The notes beneath the pieces are model-generated. The model was given only the letters and a program-made list of their open reading frames with translations, did not search any database and had not been told where the DNA came from. Positions 7,720-16,725 of a DNA stretch of 64,000 nt are shown piece after piece (within the stretch, counting starts at the first letter, position 1; each line of letters starts with the position of its first letter). The translations under genes and the position numbers were made by a program. Origin of the DNA: JL08 sp039969355 (GTDB taxonomy: Bacteria > Pseudomonadota > Alphaproteobacteria > Rhodobacterales > Rhodobacteraceae); assembly GCA_039969355.1 (NCBI GenBank), contig JBDVOA010000028.1, positions 72,018 through 136,017 of the forward strand. The letters are read 5' to 3'.

Positions 7720-8712
7720 ATGACAAATTCGACACTCCATTCCATCGTCGACGCAATCGGCAATACACCATTGGTACGGCTCGATCGATTGACAAAGCAC
7801 CATGGTTGCGACGGCACCATTCTGGCAAAACTCGATTATCTGAATCCCGGGTTTTCCAAGAAAGACCGCGCGGCACTGGGCGTTTTGAATGCAGCTGAAC
7901 GTGATGGTTCTTTGAAACCGGGTCAAACCGTCGTTGAGTTGACCAGTGGGAACATGGGAACTGGCCTTGCTATCGTTTGCGGCATCAAAGGCTATCCCTT
8001 CGTCGCTGTTATGTCGAAAGGCAATTCGCCTGAACGTGCATGCATGATGGCAGCACTTGGAGCCGAGGTCGTTTTGGTTGATCAGCTGCCGAACAGTCGC
8101 CTCGGCGAAGTGTCGGGCGCGGATCTGGCGGAAGTTGATCGGGTAGCTACTCAATTGGCGAGGGAGCGTGCTGCGTTTAGAGCCGATCAGTTCCGCCATA
8201 GTGGAAACCCGGATGCGCATGAGCAAACGACCGGACCAGAACTATGGGAGCAATCGGGCGGTGGCATTGATGTATTTTGTGATTTCGTCGGGTCCGGCGG
8301 AACTTTGGCAGGCACGTCCAAGTATCTACGTTCCAGAAATCCGGATGTGAAATGTTATCCGATAGAGCCAGAAGGTGCTGCGGTTATCGCTGGGAAAGAG
8401 GCAACGAATCCAGTCCATCCAATTCAAGGAGGCGGTTATGCAATGGCTGACCTGGATTTTCTGGAGGGGTCGGTTTGGGACGGCTTCCTGAAAATTGATG
8501 GCAAAACAGCACGACAAACGGCGCGTGACCTGGCGCGACTTGAAGGAATTTTTGCTGGCTTTTCAGCTGGGGCAAACGTTGCAGGTGCGCTGGAGCTACT
8601 GAGAGGCCCGCACAGAGGACAAACCATTGCAGTCATCATTTGTGATTCTGGACTAAAGTATCTTTCCACTGACCTGTTCTACACATTCGCCAAGGATGAA
8701 CAGAACACTTAA
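7720..8712 (+). CDS. PLP-dependent cysteine synthase family protein
   Basis: Fold-type II PLP enzyme of 330 residues, similar to O-acetylserine sulfhydrylase (CysK) and cystathionine beta-synthase. Near the N-terminus IGNTPLVRLDRL and NPGFSKKDRAA hold the PLP lysine. The phosphate and substrate loops are ELTSGNMGTGLAI and GSGGTLAGTSKYL, and the C-terminal string is CDSGLKYLST. The substrate loop has TSGNMG rather than the usual TSGNTG, and the lysine motif is GFSKKDR rather than GGSVKDR, so it may use another nucleophile or donor. No cysE or other Cys gene is adjacent. Confidence 0.85.
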   Translation: MTNSTLHSIVDAIGNTPLVRLDRLTKHHGCDGTILAKLDYLNPGFSKKDRAALGVLNAAERDGSLKPGQTVVELTSGNMGTGLAIVCGIKGYPFVAVMSKGNSPERACMMAALGAEVVLVDQLPNSRLGEVSGADLAEVDRVATQLARERAAFRADQFRHSGNPDAHEQTTGPELWEQSGGGIDVFCDFVGSGGTLAGTSKYLRSRNPDVKCYPIEPEGAAVIAGKEATNPVHPIQGGGYAMADLDFLEGSVWDGFLKIDGKTARQTARDLARLEGIFAGFSAGANVAGALELLRGPHRGQTIAVIICDSGLKYLSTDLFYTFAKDEQNT

Positions 8713-8876
8713 AGCGGGGATTCACTATTAGCGATCAAGCGGCAGGTTTTCCGGCATCTTCCTTGTTCTCGCGCTCCGCAGCGAACGGCAGTTATGCCAA
8801 AAAATGCTTGCCTTGATCGACCCGGGACTTACGTCGGACTCGCAAGCTAACCCGACACTTATTCTTTCATTGGAAG

Positions 8877-9770
8877 CTAAGTGGACAATCTGCCGAAATT
8901 GATCAAGTTAACCTCTGGAGGTTGTCCAATACGCATCGGTACGCCCGAATAACCCATACCCCCCGATACGATCATTTGTCGGTTTTCGTCGACAAAATGG
9001 CCGTATGCATATCGTGCACCAAAGCGTGATGGTACGATTGGACGCCATCCAAACAAGTTCGCTTGTCCACCGTGGGTATGGCCACTAATCTGCAATGCAG
9101 ACCTGTGGTCTTGGGCCGCGAAATAATCTGGTTCGTGGGCGACCAGAATAGAATCCGCCCCATCCGGCACGCCTTCATATGCCCGATCCGGATCGTGATG
9201 CACAATTTGCGGTCGCCCGGGCGCGGGATGTTGGCTATCAAGCCCGACGATCCAAAAATTCGCCCCCATGTGTTCAATCATTTGGTTTGAATTCTGTAGT
9301 AGGTGAAAGGATGATTTCTGCAATGCATCAACCACTGAGTTTTCGGTGTAGTTGCTTTTTTTCGCTTTTTCGCAATCCGCCCAATCATGATTGCCAAGGA
9401 CGGCAAAAACACCGAGTGGCGCATCTAACGCACTTAACGCATCAAAAATCTGAGTCGCCGTCGCGCGATTGCCCGGCAGTTTCGCCTCCGCTAGATAGTC
9501 GCCTGCCAATACTATGATGTCTGCATTCAGTGTGTTTACCAGTTCAGCGGTGCGAGATAACGCCGTTAGGCTGGTCCAAGGGGCCACGACGTGTAGATCT
9601 GCCATAACGGCGATCGATAGCTTCGGCCCGTTCCAAGTGTCAGACATGACATGGTATGATTTCAGATGCGGCGGGCCTGCCATCGTTACAATCCGGCGCA
9701 GCCCAGGCGACGCAAAGGCACGTCTATGACCAACATTTTTGTCCAGTAATTTCCCGATGGATTTGTTCAT
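8877..9770 (-). CDS. metallophosphoesterase, YaeI-like
   Basis: Calcineurin-like phosphoesterase of about 297 residues. All metal-site motifs are visible in order: VMADLHV (D-x-H), LAGDYL (G-D), VLGNHDWAD (G-N-H-D), VAHEPDYF (H) and ISGHTHGGQ (G-H-x-H). Family members hydrolyse phosphodiesters such as UDP-diacylglucosamine or other membrane-linked substrates. The start is not certain: I chose ATG at 9768-9770, but the frame continues to 9833. It may sit at the inner face of the membrane. Neighbours give no further clue. Confidence 0.85.
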   Translation of the reverse strand: MNKSIGKLLDKNVGHRRAFASPGLRRIVTMAGPPHLKSYHVMSDTWNGPKLSIAVMADLHVVAPWTSLTALSRTAELVNTLNADIIVLAGDYLAEAKLPGNRATATQIFDALSALDAPLGVFAVLGNHDWADCEKAKKSNYTENSVVDALQKSSFHLLQNSNQMIEHMGANFWIVGLDSQHPAPGRPQIVHHDPDRAYEGVPDGADSILVAHEPDYFAAQDHRSALQISGHTHGGQANLFGWRPIVPSRFGARYAYGHFVDENRQMIVSGGMGYSGVPMRIGQPPEVNLINFGRLST

Positions 9771-9935
9771 GTTAACCCAGTATTCAATCCTGTGAACTCT
9801 TACACTGCCTGTCGTTTGGCTAAGATGCGTCATATTGCGCCACTAAGTACGGGAATAACTCGTTCATGACGAAAAAGGGCAACTAATTTCTGGTCGACAA
9901 ATGACATCGGACACAGCGTTCAAAGAACCAGCACT

Positions 9936-10751
9936 TTAGATAATCGCGCCACGCACCTTTGCTGACACCCATTCCGAAATAACGACGGCAGCGAGAATTA
10001 CCAACAATATTAGCGACACCTGTGGCCACGCAAGTACGTTGAGCGATGATGACAGCTGCAGCCCGATACCACCCGCCCCGACCAAGCCAAGCACCGTGCT
10101 TTCGCGGATGTTGATGTCCCAGCGGAACACCGCAATGCCAGCAAAAGCGGGAAGGATCTGGGGCACTATGCCATAAGCCATTACTTGCCATCGCGACGCG
10201 CCGGTAGCTGTAATGGCTTCCACCTGTGTCTCGTCAATTTCTTCGATGGCTTCGTAGAGAAGTTTGGCACAAAACCCGATCGATCGGATGGCTATGGCGA
10301 CTACCCCAGCAAAAACGCCGGGCCCAATAATGGCAATCAGCAACAAGGCCCAAATCAATGAATTAATCGACCGAGTTGAGACGATGATCAGGAGTGCGAT
10401 AGGGCGCACGAAAAATCTGGAAGGCGTTGTGTTGCGCGCCGCCAGAAAGGCGACTGGAACGGCAAGTATCAGAGCGAATATTGTGCCAAGTGTCGCAATG
10501 TTCAGAGTGTCCCAAATGGGTTCTCCCAACTGCGTAATGTATTCCCAGCGTGGCGGAGTTGCGCGGGTCCAGATATCATTTGCAATGCGTGGCGCATCCC
10601 ACACGAAAAACCACGTGGTCGAGGCAGAAATCTTTTGCCAGCAATAGGCGAATACCGCAACACCAATTAACCAGATAACCCAATGTACTAAGCTTTCACG
10701 ACTTGTACGCCGTTGCCAGACCTGTTGCCCCCCATTCTCCCGAACCGGCAT
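9936..10751 (-). CDS. phnE: phosphonate-type ABC transporter permease (second PhnE)
   Basis: Inner-membrane subunit of 271 residues with about six hydrophobic segments and the coupling motif region QVEAITATGASRWQVMAYGIVPQILP (residues about 170-195), which contacts the ATPase. It ends a four-gene operon: its ATG shares one base with the stop of the preceding permease gene (TAATG). Having two PhnE-type subunits next to one PhnC and one PhnD suggests that the channel is a heterodimer. No C-P lyase or phosphonatase gene follows. Confidence 0.92.
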   Translation of the reverse strand: MPVRENGGQQVWQRRTSRESLVHWVIWLIGVAVFAYCWQKISASTTWFFVWDAPRIANDIWTRATPPRWEYITQLGEPIWDTLNIATLGTIFALILAVPVAFLAARNTTPSRFFVRPIALLIIVSTRSINSLIWALLLIAIIGPGVFAGVVAIAIRSIGFCAKLLYEAIEEIDETQVEAITATGASRWQVMAYGIVPQILPAFAGIAVFRWDINIRESTVLGLVGAGGIGLQLSSSLNVLAWPQVSLILLVILAAVVISEWVSAKVRGAII

Positions 10752-11560
10752 TATTGCACTCTCTCGCGAATGATGCCCGACAGGTACTCAAGTGACATGA
10801 CGATCACGATAATTATCAAAAGAATTGCAGCGGCCGTGTCATACTCATACCGATCAAATGCGGTGTTCAGTGTGGCCCCGATGCCGCCCGCGCCGACAAG
10901 TCCCAGAATGGCGCTTTCGCGAAAGTTTATGTCCAACCGATACATCGAGAGACCTATCAGGCGCGGCATTACCTGAGGCTGTACACCATAGTTGATCCAT
11001 TGCGCCCATTTGGCCCCAGAAGCTTTGATCGCCTCTGCTTGCACTCGGTCCATACTCTCAATGTCCTCGGCCAAAAGCTTGGACAGAAACCCAATGGTTG
11101 CAAAGCTAAGCGTCAGGAAGCCTGCCAGTGGTCCAAACCCAAATATAGCAACCAATAGAATTGCTACGATAATCTCCTGCAGTGCCCGGCTTATCGCAAT
11201 AATGGAACGGCAGACCAAATAGACTGGCAACGGTGCAATATTTCGAGCTGCCCCAAGTGCGATTGGAATCGAGATAGCAATACCTACGACTGAGGATGCC
11301 ACGGTCATAATGATGCTTTCTATCATGCCGTCCCAGATATCACTGGATCGAGAAGTGAAATCCGGGCTCGTGAACGCGAGAACAAACTGCTTGCCGCGTT
11401 CAAGGCCTTCGTAAACGCGCGCCCAGTTCACATCGATCGTCATGAATGCTGCGATCAGGTATGCAACAAACCCAATAAGCAAGGCCCATCTTAGCCATGC
11501 ACGCTGCACGAACGGCGGCTTTTTCCAAGGCCTGCCGACCAGCTTTTCAAGCTCGCTCAT
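10751..11560 (-). CDS. phnE: phosphonate-type ABC transporter permease (first PhnE)
   Basis: Permease of 269 residues. After a cytoplasmic N-terminus (MSELEKLVGRPWKKPPFVQ) it has about six membrane spans and the EAA-like loop QAEAIKASGAKWAQWINYGVQPQVMP around residues 155-180. The sequence IGLSMYRLDINFRESAILGLVGAGGIG is characteristic of PhnE. The start overlaps the phnC stop by 4 bases. It is clearly related to its neighbour at 9936-10751, consistent with duplication and divergence. Confidence 0.93.
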   Translation of the reverse strand: MSELEKLVGRPWKKPPFVQRAWLRWALLIGFVAYLIAAFMTIDVNWARVYEGLERGKQFVLAFTSPDFTSRSSDIWDGMIESIIMTVASSVVGIAISIPIALGAARNIAPLPVYLVCRSIIAISRALQEIIVAILLVAIFGFGPLAGFLTLSFATIGFLSKLLAEDIESMDRVQAEAIKASGAKWAQWINYGVQPQVMPRLIGLSMYRLDINFRESAILGLVGAGGIGATLNTAFDRYEYDTAAAILLIIIVIVMSLEYLSGIIRERVQ

Positions 11561-12345
11561 TCCGCAGCCTCGTTTTCGTCATCTACTTTTTCAATTGTCG
11601 CTTCCCAATCCTCTTCACCATAGATTGTAGTCAGCACGTCAGACGTCAGCTCTTCAGGCAGCCCATCAAATTCAACCGCACCGAGGCGCAAGCCGATGAC
11701 GCGCTGGACGAACATTTGTGCCAGTGCCACATCGTGGATGTTAATGATTGCAGCCAACCCGCGCTCATTACAAAGTTCACAGATCAACCGCATGATCTGG
11801 CGGGAAGTTTTGGGATCCAGTGAGGCAGTTGGCTCGTCCACCAAAAGCAGTGCTGGATTCTGAATGAGGGCGCGACATATGCCGACTCTTTGACGTTGAC
11901 CGCCGGAAAGTTCATCTGCACGTTTGTCAGCCATGTGCGCCAAACCCACGCGGTCAAGCAGGCGAAATGCTTCGTCTACGTCGGTTTGCGGAAACTTTCG
12001 AAGAAAACTGCGCCAGAACCCCACATACCCCAGCCGACCGGACAGAACATTCTCCATAACAGTTAATCTCTCGACGAGGGCATATTCCTGAAAAATCATC
12101 CCCATACGACGGCGTTCTCGCCGCAACGCTCCCATGGACAGGCCGGTCAGTTCGGTGTCGCCCAGATAAACGCTGCCCGAAGTTGGTTCGACCAGCCGGT
12201 TGATACAGCGGATGAGGGTAGACTTACCGGCGCCCGATGGCCCGATCAGCGCAAGAACCTGCCCCTCAGGAACGTTCAGGTCAACGTCCTTCAGAGCCTG
12301 GTCGCCGGTTTTGTATGTCTTCACAAGCTTCTCAAGCCGCAGCAT
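11557..12345 (-). CDS. phnC: phosphonate-type ABC transporter ATP-binding protein
   Basis: Cytosolic ATPase of 262 residues. Walker A is GPSGAGKST, the signature is LSGGQRQRVGICRAL, Walker B is LLLVDEPTASLD, and the switch histidine is in NIHDVALA. The order of genes on the minus strand is phnD, phnC, phnE, phnE. The C-terminus is very acidic (KVDDENEAAE). The ATG starts 34 bases after the stem-loop that separates it from phnD. Confidence 0.94.
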   Translation of the reverse strand: MLRLEKLVKTYKTGDQALKDVDLNVPEGQVLALIGPSGAGKSTLIRCINRLVEPTSGSVYLGDTELTGLSMGALRRERRRMGMIFQEYALVERLTVMENVLSGRLGYVGFWRSFLRKFPQTDVDEAFRLLDRVGLAHMADKRADELSGGQRQRVGICRALIQNPALLLVDEPTASLDPKTSRQIMRLICELCNERGLAAIINIHDVALAQMFVQRVIGLRLGAVEFDGLPEELTSDVLTTIYGEEDWEATIEKVDDENEAAE

Positions 12346-12379
12346 GAAAGCCTCCCTGCCCCAGGTGTTTATTGGATAA

Positions 12380-12399
12380 GGCGGACCGATTGGCCCGCC
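12380..12399 (-). other. stem-loop between phnD and phnC
   Basis: On the transcribed strand GGCGGGCC and GGTCCGCC pair over 8 bp (one G:U) around an AATC loop, 9 bases after the phnD stop. A run of U is lacking, so it is more likely an mRNA-stabilising or partial-termination element that keeps binding-protein message above that of the membrane and ATPase genes. Confidence 0.55.
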
Positions 12400-12408
12400 C
12401 GATCAGAT

Positions 12409-13383
12409 TTATTGGCACGCGTAACTGACGCCGTTGGCCGAGTCGATTTTGCGGATAACTTCCCAAAAATCCTTGTAGTTCATGTCGATGAACTGGCCCT
12501 CGTTTGATTTTTCGAACTCTTCTTTTAGCTTAGTGCCTTCCCAATCGAAGCTAAAAAACGCGTCTTTGATTTGTTGTTGCAACTCCGGCGTCAGATTGTG
12601 AGCCGTGCCAAACCCAGTGGTCGGGAAAGTCTGAGATTTATAAATCGTAATAACATCATCTTCCTTGATGACGTCGCGACGAATCATGCGAGACTTCACC
12701 GAGTTAGCAATCGAAGCAGCGACGTAGTCCTTATTGGCGACACCCAGGATTGAGTTATCGTGTTTGCCAGAAAAAACCGGTTCGAAATCGCGTTCCGGCA
12801 GCATATCGAAGTCACCCTTCAGGATCGCCGATGGCGCTTTGAAACCCGAGTTCGACGTAGGCGAAGTGAAGGCTAGCGACTTGCCCTTGATGTCTTCAAC
12901 GCTTTCGATTCCCGAGCCGGGAAAAGTGATGATTTCCATCTCGTATCCAAAATGGCCATCAAGCGAGGCCATTATCGTAAACGGACGGAAGCCGGCACAG
13001 TTGACCGCAAGCGGGTTGGACCCGGTGTTAAAACCAGCAATGTGCAGTCGCCCCGAACGCATCGCCTCGATCTGCGCGGCATTGTTCTGTACGGCGAAGA
13101 ACACAACCTCCTTACCGGTTTTCTCAGACAAGTGATCCATGAAACCCGCCCAGACTTCTTTATAGACCGCAGGATCTTCGACCGGTGTGTAGGTGAAAAT
13201 CAAGGTGTCAGGATCGACCTGATCCGCCGGGTCAGTCGGTATGTCCGCAACCAGATCGCCGTCTACATCGCAAAAGCGATCATCCAGAGACCCCCGCGAG
13301 CAATCCTGTGCGGTCGCAGGCCCGGCCAGAGACAGCGCAAATGCTACGGCCGCGCCGGACAAAAGTTTATTCAACAATTTCAT
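12409..13383 (-). CDS. phnD: phosphonate-type ABC transporter substrate-binding protein
   Basis: Periplasmic binding protein of 324 residues with a Sec signal peptide of about 25 residues (KLLSGAAVAFALSLAGPATAQ). The family is shown by IFTYTPVEDPAVYKEVW, GRLHIAGFNTGSNPLAVNCAG, SPTSNSGFKAPSAIL and GKHDNSILGVANKDYVAAS. After the signal there is an acidic Cys-containing segment (DCSRGSLDDRFCDVDGD) and the last residues are SYACQ, so there are several cysteines that could form disulfides. Ligands of this family include phosphonates, phosphite and phosphate esters, and the sequence alone does not decide which. Confidence 0.92.
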   Translation of the reverse strand: MKLLNKLLSGAAVAFALSLAGPATAQDCSRGSLDDRFCDVDGDLVADIPTDPADQVDPDTLIFTYTPVEDPAVYKEVWAGFMDHLSEKTGKEVVFFAVQNNAAQIEAMRSGRLHIAGFNTGSNPLAVNCAGFRPFTIMASLDGHFGYEMEIITFPGSGIESVEDIKGKSLAFTSPTSNSGFKAPSAILKGDFDMLPERDFEPVFSGKHDNSILGVANKDYVAASIANSVKSRMIRRDVIKEDDVITIYKSQTFPTTGFGTAHNLTPELQQQIKDAFFSFDWEGTKLKEEFEKSNEGQFIDMNYKDFWEVIRKIDSANGVSYACQ

Positions 13384-13718
13384 TTAGATATCCTCCCAGA
13401 ACCGCAGGCTATCTACGATAGAGATATATACAAGGTTTTTCTGGCGGGATTTCAGGCAAAAAAAGCGCCGGTGGGCTCACTTTATAACAGTCAGTCCTAA
13501 CCTCCGTCCCTCCACGCGCTTTCGTCTCTCGTGCAGGGGGAGTATCTCGGACAGACGAATTATCGCTAGACCGTCATTTCGAAGTTGCGCCATCGAACTG
13601 CGTCATGACCCATAGAGCCCGTGTTTCCGATGCCAGAATCATCTTTCGTGATGGTGACCAAGGATCCAACACAAGTTTGTAACTTCGGATTGAAAACTGG
13701 CCTACGAGTTAAGGTTCG
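13384..13718. other. intergenic region upstream of phnD
   Basis: 335 bases between phnD and the membrane methyltransferase gene, both on the minus strand. A GGGAGG-type ribosome site precedes phnD. On the minus strand CTGACTGTTATAAA (13481-13494) partly resembles one half of a PhoB box, but the second half does not fit. No gene or RNA is seen. Confidence 0.35.
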
Positions 13719-14426
13719 CTAGAGGGCTTTGCGTCCGTAGATTCGATCAATGTCGGGTTGCTCTGTCAAAATCAAATGCACCCAAATGTAAACGTGCTGA
13801 AAGAACGCGACGACGAGGGCGTCCCACGAGCCAAAAACCAGAGCAATCCCCCAAAGCCCCAAGAAAGCAAAGCCATACATGGCGTTGGAAGTGTACCTGA
13901 AGACCCCCTCCTTGACGAAAGGCATAGCGATGACTTCATCATCAAAGTGATCAGCCCCTATCGCGCGACGAAGCGTGAAGTACTTGATCACGGAATGCAT
14001 GGTCAGCACGGCACAAAGAATGAATGCCGTACCCACCGCAATTTCTAAGTTCCGGGCGCCAGAAATCGGCGTGGAATCAAGCCAGCCGACGATTGTGATT
14101 GTCAGGGGGCGGGCAATAAGAAGAGGCAAAAAGATTAGCCCCCATATTTTTAACGCCTGATCGCCAAACAGTCGGGTCATGAAACCCTTGTACAGTTCTA
14201 GCCGAAAGACAATTGCAACGATGACCTGGTGAATAACCGCGAGATAGATCGAGCAGATCGCCCAGTCACGCGCGGTCCAAGCCAAGAACATCGCGCCAGA
14301 AGTATTTAGTGGTAAAAGCGACAGAGCGCCAAGCACCAACAGGATAACAAGGCCGACATGAAGGAATTGGCCTTGGAAGATGTCTCTGTAAGTCGCTTTT
14401 AACCGAATGAACTCAAGGCGGCTCAT
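13719..14426 (-). CDS. membrane-bound methyltransferase, PEMT/ICMT-like
   Basis: Integral membrane protein of 235 residues with five or six hydrophobic segments. The C-terminal part holds the signature of the phospholipid/isoprenylcysteine methyltransferase group: EGVFRYTSNAMYGFAFLGLW, then ILTEQPDIDRIYGRK, where the Glu-Gln-Asp and Tyr-Gly residues are normally conserved. Such enzymes methylate phosphatidylethanolamine or prenyl-cysteine ends with SAM. Here a lipid substrate is the more likely choice, by inference. It is separate from the phn operon, with a 335-base gap. Confidence 0.65.
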   Translation of the reverse strand: MSRLEFIRLKATYRDIFQGQFLHVGLVILLVLGALSLLPLNTSGAMFLAWTARDWAICSIYLAVIHQVIVAIVFRLELYKGFMTRLFGDQALKIWGLIFLPLLIARPLTITIVGWLDSTPISGARNLEIAVGTAFILCAVLTMHSVIKYFTLRRAIGADHFDDEVIAMPFVKEGVFRYTSNAMYGFAFLGLWGIALVFGSWDALVVAFFQHVYIWVHLILTEQPDIDRIYGRKAL

Positions 14427-14627
14427 ACCAAAAACTCCTTAGAAGTTTGTCCGAAGCATAGGCGGAGGGCATACAAGATGAAACTGAGCGAAGAATTCCC
14501 CATGACCGTTTCAGTTGCAAAGTAATCCAAATACTATTTTTGAGACCAATCGCTCATGGCGACTGCATTAATGCTTACTCGGCAAATTGCTTTTTTTTGC
14601 CTCGTGGCTGAAATTTAGGATCCACTC

Positions 14628-15638
14628 TCAGAATGAGGAGACCCGTTCCACTAGCCAATATGTGGACATGCAGCCAATCGCATATCCCGTGCAGGTGTTC
14701 AAAGCGCCGGGGATTTGTTGCCAGTTTTTGGTGATCGCAGGCAGAACGCGGCGAAGCGCCTGCCCGACCAACAGGACAGCCAGTACGAATGCCAATTGGC
14801 CCGCTTCAACACCAAGGTTAAAGGCGATGAGAGCTGTTGGGATGTCGCTTTGCGGCAAACCGATTTCGCGTAATGCTCCGGCAAATCCAAGCCCGTGCAA
14901 CAGCCCGAACGCAAATGCGATGAGCCAGGGCGCGCGTTCCGAGAGACGCTGTCGGCCTTCTTCTCGCTTGAGCAGTTCGACCGCCAGAAAGACGATTGAC
15001 AACGCAATTATGGCTTCGACAGGTGGGCCTGGGATTGCAACATGGCCGAGAGCAGCCAGTGCAAGTGTAATCGAGTGTGCTACTGTAAAGGCCGTTATCG
15101 CGCCTATCAGTCGCCAGATATCCCGAATTAGAATTAGAAGGGCAAAGACAAACAGGAGATGATCCCAACCCTCCAGAATATGCTCGAAACCAAGGCGAAA
15201 ATAACTTGCTAGGACGTCTATTATTGTTGGTTCCGGCGACGCAACAAATATGTTCTGCGTCGGCGTTAACCGGTTAGTGGTCGCAGTTTGATCAAGAGGC
15301 TGGTAGCGCACTAAGACATCGGTGCGCTGTGCCTCGAGACCTTGAAGCGTGACTGTTTTTCCAACCAACCCTTGAGGGCAATCCACCACCCACGCTGATA
15401 TCCAGGCAGCACCGTCAAATTTGGGTGCGGGGTCGAGCGGATACACACAGGAACCTGGCATTCTGACGTCAATTGCCATTGGTTTTCCAGCAACATCCGG
15501 CTTGCGCCAGAACACTTGCCAACTCCGGTCAGTCAATTGACGCAAATCCAGATAACCGGGTTCCAGCGCATGCCCATACGCAGCATTAAATGGCGACAGT
15601 ACGACGCACAAAAGGAACATGAGCCGCAGTAGGATCAT
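14628..15638 (-). CDS. HupE/UreJ family membrane protein
   Basis: 336-residue protein with a signal peptide (MFLLCVVLSPFNAAYGHA), an extracytoplasmic domain of about 130 residues and a C-terminal membrane domain. The family motifs are FEHILEGWDHLLFVFALLIL, TVAHSITLALAALG and FGLLHGLGFAGAL, with histidines that fit Ni/Co transport in HupE and UreJ. The start overlaps the parvulin gene stop by 4 bases. In other genomes this large HupE form is also linked to a parvulin, so the pair may fold or assemble together. Metal specificity is not shown by context. Confidence 0.82.
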   Translation of the reverse strand: MILLRLMFLLCVVLSPFNAAYGHALEPGYLDLRQLTDRSWQVFWRKPDVAGKPMAIDVRMPGSCVYPLDPAPKFDGAAWISAWVVDCPQGLVGKTVTLQGLEAQRTDVLVRYQPLDQTATTNRLTPTQNIFVASPEPTIIDVLASYFRLGFEHILEGWDHLLFVFALLILIRDIWRLIGAITAFTVAHSITLALAALGHVAIPGPPVEAIIALSIVFLAVELLKREEGRQRLSERAPWLIAFAFGLLHGLGFAGALREIGLPQSDIPTALIAFNLGVEAGQLAFVLAVLLVGQALRRVLPAITKNWQQIPGALNTCTGYAIGCMSTYWLVERVSSF

Positions 15639-16477
15639 TGAGACAGCCGTTCCCGTAATTGTTCTGGTGTGCGCATAGAGATTTCAAATTTACTTTTGAG
15701 TTCAGATAGCTGCGCGTCAGACAATTCAGACTTCAGTTCGCGGCGCCAGTCAAAAAGCACGTCGTCGGATATTTGCTCAAACTGCGGCAACACCGGGTCT
15801 TCAATAGCGTCAACATGCACAAGATGAAGGCCAAAGCCAGAAAGAATCGGACCGGCCCATTTTCCGATGGGCAACGGGCTGAGGGCATCATAAAACCCTC
15901 GCCCAAACATGCCATCGACCTGTTGAGAAGGGGTCATCGCAATTTTGGGGGGTAGCAGGCTCGATATTCCGAATTCACTCGGCGAACCACCGGAATTGAG
16001 CGCAGCCAGTGCTGCCTCAATAGAATCCGGGTCCTCGCTGGATCCAAAACCAATCTGTTGAAAAGCGATTGCGCCCGGCTGCACGAACCGCTCGGAAAAC
16101 TTCTCTAGATGCTCTTGCAGAACCACATCTTCCGGCTTTGTAGCCTGAGCAATTGAAGCAGTTAAAAAGTCCATTTTTTGCGCAAGTCTTGCGCGAACGA
16201 CACTGTCTGCGCGATCTAAACTCAATGAACGTGCCTCTCGCACAAGTACCTCTTCTCGCACCAATGCATCTTGTAGGGTGGCCAGTTCTTCAAGATTAGG
16301 CGGACGCTTCCAGGTCGCTTCGAACTGCTGGATCATACGATCAATATCAGCGTCATCTATAACGATTTGATCGAAGTCTGCTTCGGCTTGGCTTTCCGGG
16401 TTAAGGACCGAGAACCAGACAAAAATAGCCAAGCCAATTATAAAGAAGTGAACCAGCGGTTCTTTAAGTACATGCAT
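15635..16477 (-). CDS. parvulin-type peptidyl-prolyl cis-trans isomerase, membrane-anchored
   Basis: 280-residue protein with one N-terminal membrane anchor (PLVHFFIIGLAIFVWFSVL), an acidic helical region, and a C-terminal PpiC-like domain. The LSPLPIGKWAGPILSGFGLHLVHVDAI string is the conserved end of the parvulin fold. The domain should lie in the periplasm. It is the first gene of a two-gene unit with HupE. Upstream lies the divergent promoter region of the imelysin gene. Confidence 0.8.
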   Translation of the reverse strand: MHVLKEPLVHFFIIGLAIFVWFSVLNPESQAEADFDQIVIDDADIDRMIQQFEATWKRPPNLEELATLQDALVREEVLVREARSLSLDRADSVVRARLAQKMDFLTASIAQATKPEDVVLQEHLEKFSERFVQPGAIAFQQIGFGSSEDPDSIEAALAALNSGGSPSEFGISSLLPPKIAMTPSQQVDGMFGRGFYDALSPLPIGKWAGPILSGFGLHLVHVDAIEDPVLPQFEQISDDVLFDWRRELKSELSDAQLSELKSKFEISMRTPEQLRERLSQ

Positions 16478-16641
16478 GCGCCGTCCAAAAACTACTATTG
16501 ATACCGCTTAGTTACGCAATACAGCGCAGGATCGAAAGGGGTTTTTGGGCATTTTTGGGACCCACAATCACCGAAGAAAGACTTAGCCGCCAGTTGTCGG
16601 AATCTTCGGTTATGCGAAATATGATGCCGTCAAAATAATTC

Positions 16642-16670
16642 TTGACTTAATTAGTAAGGTAATTTTTATA
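16642..16670 (+). promoter_or_regulatory. sigma70-type promoter of the imelysin operon
   Basis: A -35 box TTGACT (16642-16647) and a -10 box TTTATA (16665-16670) are separated by exactly 17 bases. The spacer contains a short dyad, CTTA-ATTAG-TAAG, overlapping the -35 box, which could bind a repressor. The ATG at 16726 lies about 50 bases downstream of the expected start of transcription. An iron-responsive regulator is plausible from the genes but is not shown. Confidence 0.55.
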
Positions 16671-16725
16671 TGCGACACACCGACCCTACAAGGATCGCAT
16701 TTCGCCAGTAATTTCGGAGTTTCTA

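Noticed and set aside
8815..8842. Possible terminator after the cysteine-synthase-like gene (GGCA-GTTA-TGCC plus A-run nearby)
   Set aside because: Only a 4-bp stem, too weak to call, and the A-run points to the wrong strand for the upstream gene.
13481..13494. PhoB-box-like half site upstream of phnD
   Set aside because: Only the first half resembles the consensus; the second half does not, so I did not call a regulatory site.
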